From NCBI GenBank assembly GCA_029253325.1, contig JAQWZS010000127.1, positions 1 to 8,715 of the forward strand: a stretch of DNA of 8,715 nucleotides. The letters are read 5' to 3'. The DNA is from Bacteroidia bacterium. Lineage in GTDB: Bacteria; Bacteroidota; Bacteroidia; NS11-12g; UBA9320. Each line of letters starts with the position of its first letter. The stretch's first letter is position 1. The notes under the pieces were generated by a model, which saw only the letters and a program-made list of their open reading frames with translations, ran no database searches and was not told the origin of the DNA. Both the position numbers and the translations under genes were made by a program. Below, piece after piece: positions 1-6,696 of this stretch.

Positions 1-1
1 C

Positions 2-961
2 ACCCATGCCTTGATAGAAGACGCTGTTTTATTCAAGAAATTAGGACTAGTTATAATTGATGAACAACATCGGTTTGGTGTTGCACAACGAGCCAAACTA
101 CAGAGTAAAGGAATTCAAAATCCACACGTTTTGGTTATGACCGCAACCCCCATACCTCGCACTTTAGCTATGAGTATGTATGGAGACCTGGATTATAGTG
201 TCATTGACGAAATGCCTGCGGGTCGTAAACAGATTAAGACAGCTCACAGATTTGGGTTTGCACGTCAAAAGGTGCATGAGTTCGTCAAAGAACAAGTCAT
301 CAAAGGCAGACAGGCATATATTGTTTATCCATTGATTGAAGAATCTGAAAAACTAAATTACAGAGATCTAAATAATGGCTATGATGAACTCCTTTTAACC
401 TTTCCAAGGCCAAAATATCAGGTCGAAATGCTTCATGGTAAAATGAAACCAAGTGATAAAGAAGCAAAAATGAAAGATTTTGCAGAAGGCAAGACAGATA
501 TTTTGGTGAGCACCACCGTAATAGAAGTTGGAATTAATGTCCCAAATGCAACGATTATGATCATTGAAAGTGCTGAAAAATTTGGCTTATCTCAGCTTCA
601 CCAACTTCGTGGAAGGGTCGGTCGAGGAGGAGAACAGAGTTATTGTATACTGCTAAGTAGTAAAAAATTGAGTAGTAATGCAAAAACAAGACTTCAAGCC
701 ATGGTTCAAACATCAAGCGGATTTGAGTTAAGTGAAATTGACATGCAGCTCCGTGGTTTTGGTGATATTGCTGGGACTAGACAAAGTGGACTTGATCAAC
801 TGAAACTAGCCTCACTAAATACCGATTCAAACATAGCAGACGAGGCTCGAAATGCTATAGTAGAAATACTAAGTACAGATCCTCAGTTGTCAAATCATCA
901 AAGTCTTTATCATTTTATGAAAGATAAGCAAGGGTATACTGATTGGGAAAATATCGCTTAA
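2..961 (+). CDS. recG: ATP-dependent DNA helicase RecG, C-terminal part (5' end outside window)
   Basis: RecG is a superfamily 2 double-stranded DNA translocase that remodels stalled forks and branched recombination intermediates in the cytoplasm. About 319 residues are present, roughly the C-terminal half of a protein usually near 690-700 aa. The frame is already open at base 2 and reads THALIED, the sequence preceding helicase motif II, so the TTG at base 11 is internal and not a start. In order, numbering from base 2, I see the DEQH box (residues 20-23), motif III TATPIPRT (47-54), the LHGKM segment (144-148), motif V TTVIEVGINVPNA (171-183) and motif VI QLRGRVGR (201-208). The RecG-specific TRG translocation motif follows, DMQLRGFGDIAGTRQSG (247-263). 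The gene ends in TAA two bases before the stop of the convergent SRPBCC gene. Nothing in the visible part is broken. The identification is secure; the N-terminal wedge domain is not visible. Confidence 0.97.
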   Translation, partial: THALIEDAVLFKKLGLVIIDEQHRFGVAQRAKLQSKGIQNPHVLVMTATPIPRTLAMSMYGDLDYSVIDEMPAGRKQIKTAHRFGFARQKVHEFVKEQVIKGRQAYIVYPLIEESEKLNYRDLNNGYDELLLTFPRPKYQVEMLHGKMKPSDKEAKMKDFAEGKTDILVSTTVIEVGINVPNATIMIIESAEKFGLSQLHQLRGRVGRGGEQSYCILLSSKKLSSNAKTRLQAMVQTSSGFELSEIDMQLRGFGDIAGTRQSGLDQLKLASLNTDSNIADEARNAIVEILSTDPQLSNHQSLYHFMKDKQGYTDWENIA

Positions 962-963
962 AG

Positions 964-1476
964 CTACTCAATTAAACTTTTCAATTTTATGTAATTATTG
1001 GCAACATTCTGTTTGTGGGTCTCTTCAGCATACATAAATAATCTTGATTTATTGCTTAATGATTTAATTGTTACAAAAGTTGAAATTCGAGTATGTACAG
1101 TATCCAATGACTGAAATTGAATACGTTCATTCCATTCAAAAAAATCTTTAATTACCCCATGAGTTGAATATATTTCATTGGGTTGAAATAATAAAATGAC
1201 CTTATCCATAACCATGGAATTTTCTCCCTGATAAAAAACCTGAAATTTTTCTCCTACTTCTAGAACATGATCACTAACTGTGCGAACATCATCTACACCA
1301 TCAACCCACTGAGGCAGTAACAAAGGATCAGTCATCGAGGAAAATACTTTATCAATCGGAGCATCAAAATCTTCATTTACTTGAAAAGTTAATTCACTCG
1401 GTGCCATGAAAATTAGACCAAAGTAAGATGCAGCTATGAGTACAAAAAAAACACCTATGTATTTAAGAATTTTCAT
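964..1476 (-). CDS. Membrane-anchored SRPBCC (START-like/polyketide cyclase-like) protein of unknown function
   Basis: A 170-aa protein. Residues 5-24 form one hydrophobic segment after MKILK, so it is either anchored by its N-terminus or exported; no lipobox or clear signal-peptidase site stands out. The rest resembles the SRPBCC fold, a helix-grip hydrophobic pocket. It opens with a beta strand and then APIDKVFSSMTDPLLLPQWV (residues 39-58), where an alanine-proline turn, a helix and a conserved tryptophan are typical of the superfamily. The C-terminal part could form the long capping helix. SRPBCC proteins bind lipids, polyketides or other hydrophobic ligands, and the sequence does not show which ligand applies here. 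It is the last gene of the sdhCAB-ribE cluster, starting 6 bases after the ribE stop, so it is probably co-transcribed. A link to flavin or respiratory metabolism is inference from position only. The fold call is moderate and the specific role is unknown. Confidence 0.7.
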   Translation of the reverse strand: MKILKYIGVFFVLIAASYFGLIFMAPSELTFQVNEDFDAPIDKVFSSMTDPLLLPQWVDGVDDVRTVSDHVLEVGEKFQVFYQGENSMVMDKVILLFQPNEIYSTHGVIKDFFEWNERIQFQSLDTVHTRISTFVTIKSLSNKSRLFMYAEETHKQNVANNYIKLKSLIE

Positions 1477-1482
1477 TAATAA

Positions 1483-2088
1483 TTAATCCGTCAACCTAGC
1501 CACGTATTTACCCAAGACATCAAGTTCTATGTTCACTTTCTCACCAACCTTTAATGTGTGAAAATTTGTATGCTCATAAGTATATGGTATTATAGCTACA
1601 CCAAACTGTCTATTGTTAACACCCGTAACCGTCAAACTTGTACCGTTGATAGTAATAGAACCTTTTTGAATAATCAGTTTTTCAGGTGAATGATCATGGA
1701 TATTTGTAAAATACTCATTCAATTGAAATTGATATTCCCAACTACCATCCTTATCCAGAATTTCAATAACTGATGCCACGCCATCAACATGTCCTTGAAC
1801 TATATGACCATCTAAACGATCATTCAAACGGATGCATCTTTCAAAATTAACTTTATCACCCGTCTTCAAATCTCCAAGATTTGTCAATTTCAGAGTTTCT
1901 TCAATTGCAGTTACTTTATAGGAATTCCCATTTATAGAAACAACGGTTAGGCATACTCCATTATGAGCAATACTTTGATCTACCTTTAATTCATGGGCAT
2001 ACTCACTCTCAAATGTAAAATGAATGTTTGTTCCATCTCTTTCTATTTCAAGAACAACTGCAAGAGACTCTATGATACCACTAAACAT
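1483..2088 (-). CDS. ribE: Riboflavin synthase (alpha subunit)
   Basis: Catalyses the last step of riboflavin synthesis, dismutation of two 6,7-dimethyl-8-ribityllumazine molecules to riboflavin and a pyrimidinedione that is recycled; the enzyme is a cytoplasmic trimer. The 201-aa length is normal. The start gives MFSGIIE, the conserved N-terminus that includes Phe2 of the active site. Two tandem lumazine-binding domains are visible. Domain one (about 1-95) carries SIAHNGVCLTV (39-49) and TLKLTNLGDLKTGD (66-79). Domain two (about 96-197) carries GHIVQGHVDG (94-103), KGSITINGTSLTV (142-154) and NIELD (186-190). Ser39, Cys46 and Asp190 align by eye with conserved residues of the E. coli enzyme. 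The gene begins 7 bases after the sdhB stop and ends 6 bases before the SRPBCC gene. Its product feeds the FAD of SdhA and the FMN of PyrD, both encoded nearby. Some Bacteria call this gene ribC; the function is clear. Confidence 0.95.
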   Translation of the reverse strand: MFSGIIESLAVVLEIERDGTNIHFTFESEYAHELKVDQSIAHNGVCLTVVSINGNSYKVTAIEETLKLTNLGDLKTGDKVNFERCIRLNDRLDGHIVQGHVDGVASVIEILDKDGSWEYQFQLNEYFTNIHDHSPEKLIIQKGSITINGTSLTVTGVNNRQFGVAIIPYTYEHTNFHTLKVGEKVNIELDVLGKYVARLTD

Positions 2089-2095
2089 GGATCAA

Positions 2096-2851
2096 CTATT
2101 TAGTTACACTTCCATCCAAAAATTCGCGATTCATTCGAGCGATATTACTGAGAGATATTCCTTTTGGACACTCTACCTCACATGCTCCAGTATTCGTGCA
2201 ATTACCAAAACCCTCTGAATCCATTTGAGCCACCATATTTTGAGCTCTTTCTTTTGCTTCTACTTGTCCTTGAGGTAGAAGAGCATATTGAGATATTTTG
2301 GCTCCGACAAATAGCATTGCACTACTATTTTTGCATGTAGCAACACATGCACCACAACCAATACAAGTAGCTGCATCCATAGCAAAATCTGCATTTTCTT
2401 TTGGTATAGGTGTCGCATTAGCATCTTGAGTATTACCACTTGTATTCACTGAGATATACCCTCCTGAATGCTGTATTCTATCAAATGCACTTCGATCGAT
2501 AACTAAATCCTTTAAAACTGGAAAAGCATTTGCTCTAAATGGTTCAATGAAAATTGTATCCCCATCTTTAAAGCTTCTCATGTGCAATTGGCATGTTGTT
2601 GTACCTTTTACAGGACCATGTGCTTCTCCATTGATAAACATGGAGCAACTCCCACAAATTCCCTCTCTACAATCATGATCAAATGCAACAGGACGCTCAG
2701 CATTTTCTATAAGTTGTTGATTTAAAACATCCATCATCTCAAGAAAGGACATATGTTCAGATATCCCTTCTAGTTGATAATCAACCATTTTTCCTTTTTC
2801 TTGGGGACTATCTTGTCTCCATACTTTAAGATTCAAATTCATGTCTTTCAT
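2096..2851 (-). CDS. sdhB: Succinate dehydrogenase/fumarate reductase iron-sulfur subunit
   Basis: Electron-transfer subunit of complex II, carrying electrons from the FAD of SdhA through three iron-sulfur clusters to the membrane cytochrome. It lies on the cytoplasmic side of the inner membrane. The 251-aa protein has an N-terminal plant-type ferredoxin domain with Cys61, Cys66, Cys69 and Cys87 (CREGICGSC, then C) for the [2Fe-2S] cluster. A C-terminal bacterial ferredoxin-like domain follows, with Cys163, Cys166, Cys169 and Cys173 (CIGCGACVATC) and Cys218, Cys224 and Cys228 (ending CPKGI) for the [4Fe-4S] and [3Fe-4S] clusters. All ligands are present. The first ATG is 2 bases from the sdhA stop. 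Met4, at 2842, is an equally credible start, because the family similarity begins near NLKVWRQ. ribE follows after 7 bases, indicating co-transcription. Confidence 0.97.
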   Translation of the reverse strand: MKDMNLNLKVWRQDSPQEKGKMVDYQLEGISEHMSFLEMMDVLNQQLIENAERPVAFDHDCREGICGSCSMFINGEAHGPVKGTTTCQLHMRSFKDGDTIFIEPFRANAFPVLKDLVIDRSAFDRIQHSGGYISVNTSGNTQDANATPIPKENADFAMDAATCIGCGACVATCKNSSAMLFVGAKISQYALLPQGQVEAKERAQNMVAQMDSEGFGNCTNTGACEVECPKGISLSNIARMNREFLDGSVTK

Positions 2852-2853
2852 GG

Positions 2854-4869
2854 TTACTTATATGATCTTTGTTTTAATTCAATATCGTTAAATTCTAATC
2901 CCTCTTTGTGAAGTATTGCCTCACTTGGAACACCCGTATGTTCCCATGCTGAAACGAATGCATAATTCTTGTCATCACGAAGAGCTTCGCCTTTTTGCTC
3001 CCCACTCTTCTCTACATATTCCTCTCTGAAATGTCCACCACAACTTTCATTTCTTTCAAGAGCATCTTTAGCAAATAGCTCACCTAACTCTAAAAAGTCA
3101 GCAACACGACCTGCCTTTTCAAGCTCTTGATTTAATTCGTAAGCACCTCCAGGTACACTTACATTTTTCCAAAAATCATCGCGTAATTCTGATATTTCTT
3201 TGATGGCTTCTTTGAGTCGTTTTTCATTTCTTGCCATACCACACTTGTTCCACATGATATTACCCAGTTTTCTATGATAATAATCTACTGAATGTGTTCC
3301 GTTATTATTTACTAGACCCTCAATACGGTCTTTCACATGCTTTTCAGCTTCTTCAAACTCTTTTGTGTCTGTAGATATTTGACCCGTCCTGATGTCTGAT
3401 GAGAGATAGTTTCCAATTGTATAGGGTAATACAAAATATCCATCCGCTAGACCTTGCATCAATGCTGAAGCCCCTAATCTATTTGCCCCATGGTCAGAAA
3501 AGTTTGCTTCACCAATAGCATAACAACCAGGAATAGTCGTCATTAGATTGTAGTCTACCCAAACTCCACCCATCGTGTAATGAACTGCTGGATATATCAT
3601 CATTGGAGTTTCGTATGGATTATCCGCCACAATCTGTTTGTACATATCAAAGAGATTTCCGTATTTGGCTTTGACAATTTCTTTCCCTAATTCTCGAATT
3701 CTTGATTCAGTAGCATTATTTTCACCCTTAATCGTAGCCTGTTCTTCTCCATAACGAACTATAGCTGCTGCAAAATCAAGATATACTGCCTCTCCAGTAG
3801 CATTAACTCCATAGCCTTCATCGCAACGTTCCTTTGCTGCTCTACTGGCAACATCTCTTGGCACTAAATTACCAAATGCTGGGTAACGTCTTTCAAGATA
3901 GTAATCCCTATCTTCTTCTTTTATCTCGGTTGGTTTAAGTTTACCATCACGAATGGCCTGAGCATCTTCCTTTTTTGCTGGAACCCATATTCTTCCGTCA
4001 TTTCTTAATGACTCAGACATAAGTGTCAGTTTACTTTGATAATCTCCACTTCTAGGTATGCAAGTTGGATGAATTTGAGTGTAACAAGGATTCGCGAAAT
4101 GAGCCCCACGTTTATGAGCTTTCCATCCTGCAGTAACATTACTACCCATTGCGTTTGTACTAAGATAAAATACGTTTCCATACCCCCCAGTACCCAAAAC
4201 TACTGCATGAGCCGAATGCCTTTCTATTTCTCCTGTAACTAAATTTCTTGCTATGATACCTCTTGCCTTACCATCCACGATAACTACATCTAGCATTTCA
4301 TGACGATTATACATTTTTATTTTCCCTCTAGCAATCTGTCGATTCATGGCAGAATAAGCTCCAAGTAACAATTGTTGACCTGTCTGACCCTTGGCGTAAA
4401 AAGTCCTACTTACTAAAACTCCACCAAAAGAGCGATTATCTAATAATCCACCATAATCACGAGCAAAAGGAACACCCTGGGCTACACATTGATCAATGAT
4501 ATTTGTTGAAACTTCAGCTAGCCTATGAACATTCGCTTCTCTGCTTCTGTAATCCCCTCCTTTAACCGTATCATAAAATAGTCGATAAACAGAATCACCA
4601 TCTCCTTGGTAATTTTTTGCAGCATTTATACCACCTTGAGCAGCAATTGAATGAGCTCTTCTTGGAGAGTCTTGATAACAGAATGCTTTGACATTGTATC
4701 CCTGCTCAGCTAATGTTGCTGCCGCACTTCCCCCTGCAAGTCCAGTACCGACCACGATAACATCGATATTTCTCTTATTGGCTGGATTAACCAAATTAAC
4801 CTTGTCCTTATAAGTAGTCCATTTATCCTTGATTGGACCTGCTGGTATTTTTCCGTCTAATGTTGACAT
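2854..4869 (-). CDS. sdhA: Succinate dehydrogenase/fumarate reductase flavoprotein subunit
   Basis: Catalytic subunit of complex II, oxidising succinate to fumarate in the TCA cycle with covalently bound FAD. The 671-aa protein begins with a Rossmann FAD motif, VVGTGLAGG (39-47). Next is AHSIAAQGG, where His73 is the expected FAD attachment site. The active-site residues are His267 in QIHPT, Arg338 in VPRDVASR and His430 in HYTMGG. A C-terminal FAD-contacting segment, GEANFSDHGANRLGASAL, begins at residue 453. Length and insertions resemble the Bacillus/Bacteroidota-type flavoprotein rather than the E. coli type. I chose the ATG at 4869 (MSTLDGK). An in-frame ATG at 4926 would add 19 residues without family character and overlap the end of sdhC by 35 bases, while 4869 leaves a 22-base gap. 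sdhB follows after 2 bases. Direction (dehydrogenase or fumarate reductase) cannot be read from sequence alone. Confidence 0.97.
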   Translation of the reverse strand: MSTLDGKIPAGPIKDKWTTYKDKVNLVNPANKRNIDVIVVGTGLAGGSAAATLAEQGYNVKAFCYQDSPRRAHSIAAQGGINAAKNYQGDGDSVYRLFYDTVKGGDYRSREANVHRLAEVSTNIIDQCVAQGVPFARDYGGLLDNRSFGGVLVSRTFYAKGQTGQQLLLGAYSAMNRQIARGKIKMYNRHEMLDVVIVDGKARGIIARNLVTGEIERHSAHAVVLGTGGYGNVFYLSTNAMGSNVTAGWKAHKRGAHFANPCYTQIHPTCIPRSGDYQSKLTLMSESLRNDGRIWVPAKKEDAQAIRDGKLKPTEIKEEDRDYYLERRYPAFGNLVPRDVASRAAKERCDEGYGVNATGEAVYLDFAAAIVRYGEEQATIKGENNATESRIRELGKEIVKAKYGNLFDMYKQIVADNPYETPMMIYPAVHYTMGGVWVDYNLMTTIPGCYAIGEANFSDHGANRLGASALMQGLADGYFVLPYTIGNYLSSDIRTGQISTDTKEFEEAEKHVKDRIEGLVNNNGTHSVDYYHRKLGNIMWNKCGMARNEKRLKEAIKEISELRDDFWKNVSVPGGAYELNQELEKAGRVADFLELGELFAKDALERNESCGGHFREEYVEKSGEQKGEALRDDKNYAFVSAWEHTGVPSEAILHKEGLEFNDIELKQRSYK

Positions 4870-4891
4870 ATTTAAAATGCTAATTTTTAAT

Positions 4892-5587
4892 TTAATGAGG
4901 GTGGATGTTGTAATGGTAAATTGCAATAATTAAAAATCCAAGTGGAACTGCAATTGCGAATAAATTCCCTAGCTTCTTAATTATTGGAGTATACTTTGAA
5001 TGGTTAAAACCTACAGATTGAAAAGAAGATTGGAAACCGTGAAGTAAATGTAATGATAGCATAATAAAAGCAATAACGTATAAAATAACTCGAATAGGTT
5101 GATGAGCAAATTTAGCAACTAGTTCTTCATGATAACGAAAATGGTCTGAGCCATGCAACATTCCACTCATATCTCCCTGAACATACTTTGTATTTATTTC
5201 TGGCAACCAAAAATCATAAAAATGAATTGCTAAAAAAGCGAGAACAGCTAAACCAGAAATAATCATATTACGACTCATCCATGTGGCATTAGCACTTCCT
5301 TTATATTTCGCATATTTAATATCTCTTGCCTGATTATTTTGATATTCCAAGTACATTCCCCAAACAAAATGGAAAACTACAGAAAATATCAAGATGGGCT
5401 GAAGTACGAGTTGAATAAGTGGATTGGTCCCCATAAAATGGGAAACTTCATTAAACATATCTGCATTAATTACTGACAAAAGATTTATGCTTAAATGCTG
5501 TAACAAAAACAACATCAAAAAGAAACCAGTTAGTGCCATTAGGACTTTTTTACCTATGCTAGATAAATTCTGTTTTTTGGTCGACAT
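4892..5587 (-). CDS. sdhC: Succinate dehydrogenase cytochrome b subunit (b558-type, di-heme)
   Basis: Membrane anchor of complex II, which passes electrons from SdhB through heme b to quinone, probably menaquinone. The 231-aa protein shows five hydrophobic helices at about 14-38, 57-80, 106-126, 163-186 and 207-226. A single five-helix subunit is the arrangement found in Bacillus and Wolinella, with no separate sdhD. Candidate axial heme ligands are His31 (LLQHLS), His73 (VFHFVWG), His122 (AIHFYDF) and either His180 or His183 (SLHLLHGFQSSFQS), enough for two hemes. The 42-residue distance from His31 to His73 matches the ligand spacing I recall in B. subtilis SdhC. It is the first gene of the cluster, 22 bases before sdhA, and divergent from pyrD. 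The order sdhC-sdhA-sdhB is the usual one for this type. Confidence 0.95.
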   Translation of the reverse strand: MSTKKQNLSSIGKKVLMALTGFFLMLFLLQHLSINLLSVINADMFNEVSHFMGTNPLIQLVLQPILIFSVVFHFVWGMYLEYQNNQARDIKYAKYKGSANATWMSRNMIISGLAVLAFLAIHFYDFWLPEINTKYVQGDMSGMLHGSDHFRYHEELVAKFAHQPIRVILYVIAFIMLSLHLLHGFQSSFQSVGFNHSKYTPIIKKLGNLFAIAVPLGFLIIAIYHYNIHPH

Positions 5588-5605
5588 ATCTTAATTTTAG
5601 AACAA

Positions 5606-5613
5606 CAAAATTA
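5606..5613 (-). promoter_or_regulatory. Candidate Bacteroidota -7 promoter element for the sdhCAB-ribE operon
   Basis: On the minus strand these bases read TAATTTTG, an exact fit to the Bacteroidota -7 consensus TAnnTTTG. Twenty bases further upstream, at 5634-5637, is TTTA, one mismatch from the -33 consensus TTTG. Transcription would start about 15 bases before the sdhC ATG, giving a short leader. A match of this kind can occur by chance in AT-rich DNA, so position supports it more than sequence does. No transcript data are available. Confidence 0.45.
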
Positions 5614-5680
5614 ACATTGTGTTTAGAAGGGACTAAACTTTATTTTGATATTAAATCAGTTCTAAATAAAATTTGCTGCA

Positions 5681-6694
5681 ATGTATAAAATAATTCGAGG
5701 TTTCTTTTTCTTGATGTCAGCTGAAAAAGCTCACTACACAACCATGTTTATTTTCAAGTATTTAAGTAAACTCCCATTTGTCTTTAATTTCTTTCAATTT
5801 GAGGACAAACCGACCAAAGTTGACGGTCTAATCTATAAGAATCAAGTAGGTTTAGCTGCTGGATTTGACAAAGACGGAAAATTCTTACAAGAACTTTATA
5901 CCTTAAATTTTGGGTTTGTCGAGATTGGAACGGTCACTCCAAAACCACAAAGCGGGAACCCCAAACCAAGATTATTTAGGTTAAAAAAGGACCGAGCACT
6001 TTTAAACCGAATGGGTTTTAACAATGAAGGATTAAAAGCCCTAAAATCGAGATTAGTAACATTCAGAAAAAAAGAACGTGATTGTTCAATGAAAATTGGT
6101 ATAAATATTGGAAAGAATAAAACAACACCCAATGAAAATGCAGTAGATGATTACGTAAAATGCTATGAAGGTTTGTATGATTTTGCAGATTTCTTTATTG
6201 TTAATGTTAGTTCTCCGAACACTCCAAACTTACGTGAATTACAAAACAAAAATGAATTACTCAAAATATTAAATGCCTTAATATCAATTCGCTCAGACAG
6301 AGAAGTTTGGAAACCACTTTATCTTAAAATAGCTCCAGATCTAACTCTAACGCAATTGGACGAAATCATAGCCTTGCAAAAGGAAATCTCATTTGAGGGT
6401 ATTGTCGCCACTAATACTACTATAGACCGTACGCTTCTTAAAGAGAGTAACCACAAAATCGTTATGGAGTTAGGTAATGGTGGTATAAGTGGTCATATCA
6501 TTTTAAACACATCTAATAAAATTGTCCAATATATTCGTAAAAAATCTAATATGACAATTATTGGAGTTGGTGGGATTGAAGATGCAAATTCTGCAAAATC
6601 AAAGTTAGACGCTGGAGCAAATTTGCTAGAAATTTACACTGGTTTTATTTATTCGGGACCCGGATTAATTAAGGAAATCGGTACTATGAACTGA
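5681..6694 (+). CDS. pyrD: Dihydroorotate dehydrogenase, quinone-dependent (class 2)
   Basis: Oxidises dihydroorotate to orotate, the fourth step of de novo UMP synthesis, passing electrons through FMN to membrane quinone. The 337-aa length and the N-terminus MYKIIRGFFFLMSAEKAH fit class 2 enzymes, whose N-terminal helices associate with the inner membrane and hold the quinone tunnel. The FMN/substrate barrel shows GLAAGFDKDGK (57-67), EIGTVTPKPQSGNPKPRLFR (81-100), NRMGFNNEG (109-117) and NVSSPNTPNLREL (175-187). Ser178 is the expected catalytic base, with Asn180 beside it. LKIAPDLT, ATNTT, GNGGISG and IIGVGGIED follow in the usual order. In the phosphate-binding segment the motif after GGISG reads HIIL, where the family usually has a proline (xPL). 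The gene is divergent from sdhC across 93 bases and converges on the MCE gene with a 2-base gap. Confidence 0.96.
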   Translation: MYKIIRGFFFLMSAEKAHYTTMFIFKYLSKLPFVFNFFQFEDKPTKVDGLIYKNQVGLAAGFDKDGKFLQELYTLNFGFVEIGTVTPKPQSGNPKPRLFRLKKDRALLNRMGFNNEGLKALKSRLVTFRKKERDCSMKIGINIGKNKTTPNENAVDDYVKCYEGLYDFADFFIVNVSSPNTPNLRELQNKNELLKILNALISIRSDREVWKPLYLKIAPDLTLTQLDEIIALQKEISFEGIVATNTTIDRTLLKESNHKIVMELGNGGISGHIILNTSNKIVQYIRKKSNMTIIGVGGIEDANSAKSKLDAGANLLEIYTGFIYSGPGLIKEIGTMN

Positions 6695-6696
6695 TA

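Noticed and set aside
11..13. TTG at base 11 as a start codon for recG
   Set aside because: The frame is open upstream to the window edge and reads the conserved THALI sequence, so this codon is internal.
2024..2218. Small plus-strand open frame across the ribE/sdhB junction
   Set aside because: It is antisense to two well-supported genes and its translation shows no recognisable domain.
4036..4242. Small plus-strand open frame inside sdhA
   Set aside because: Antisense to highly conserved flavoprotein sequence; the frame is a by-product of sdhA codon use.
4870..4926. A longer sdhA beginning at the ATG at 4926
   Set aside because: The extra 19 residues lack family character and would overlap the sdhC end by 35 bases; the ATG at 4869 starts the recognisable protein with a normal gap.
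5667..5675. TAAAATTTG just before pyrD as a -7 promoter box
   Set aside because: Its spacer is one base longer than TAnnTTTG allows, and it would leave essentially no leader before the start codon.
5896..6132. Minus-strand open frame inside pyrD
   Set aside because: It mirrors conserved PyrD motifs on the opposite strand and has no independent support.
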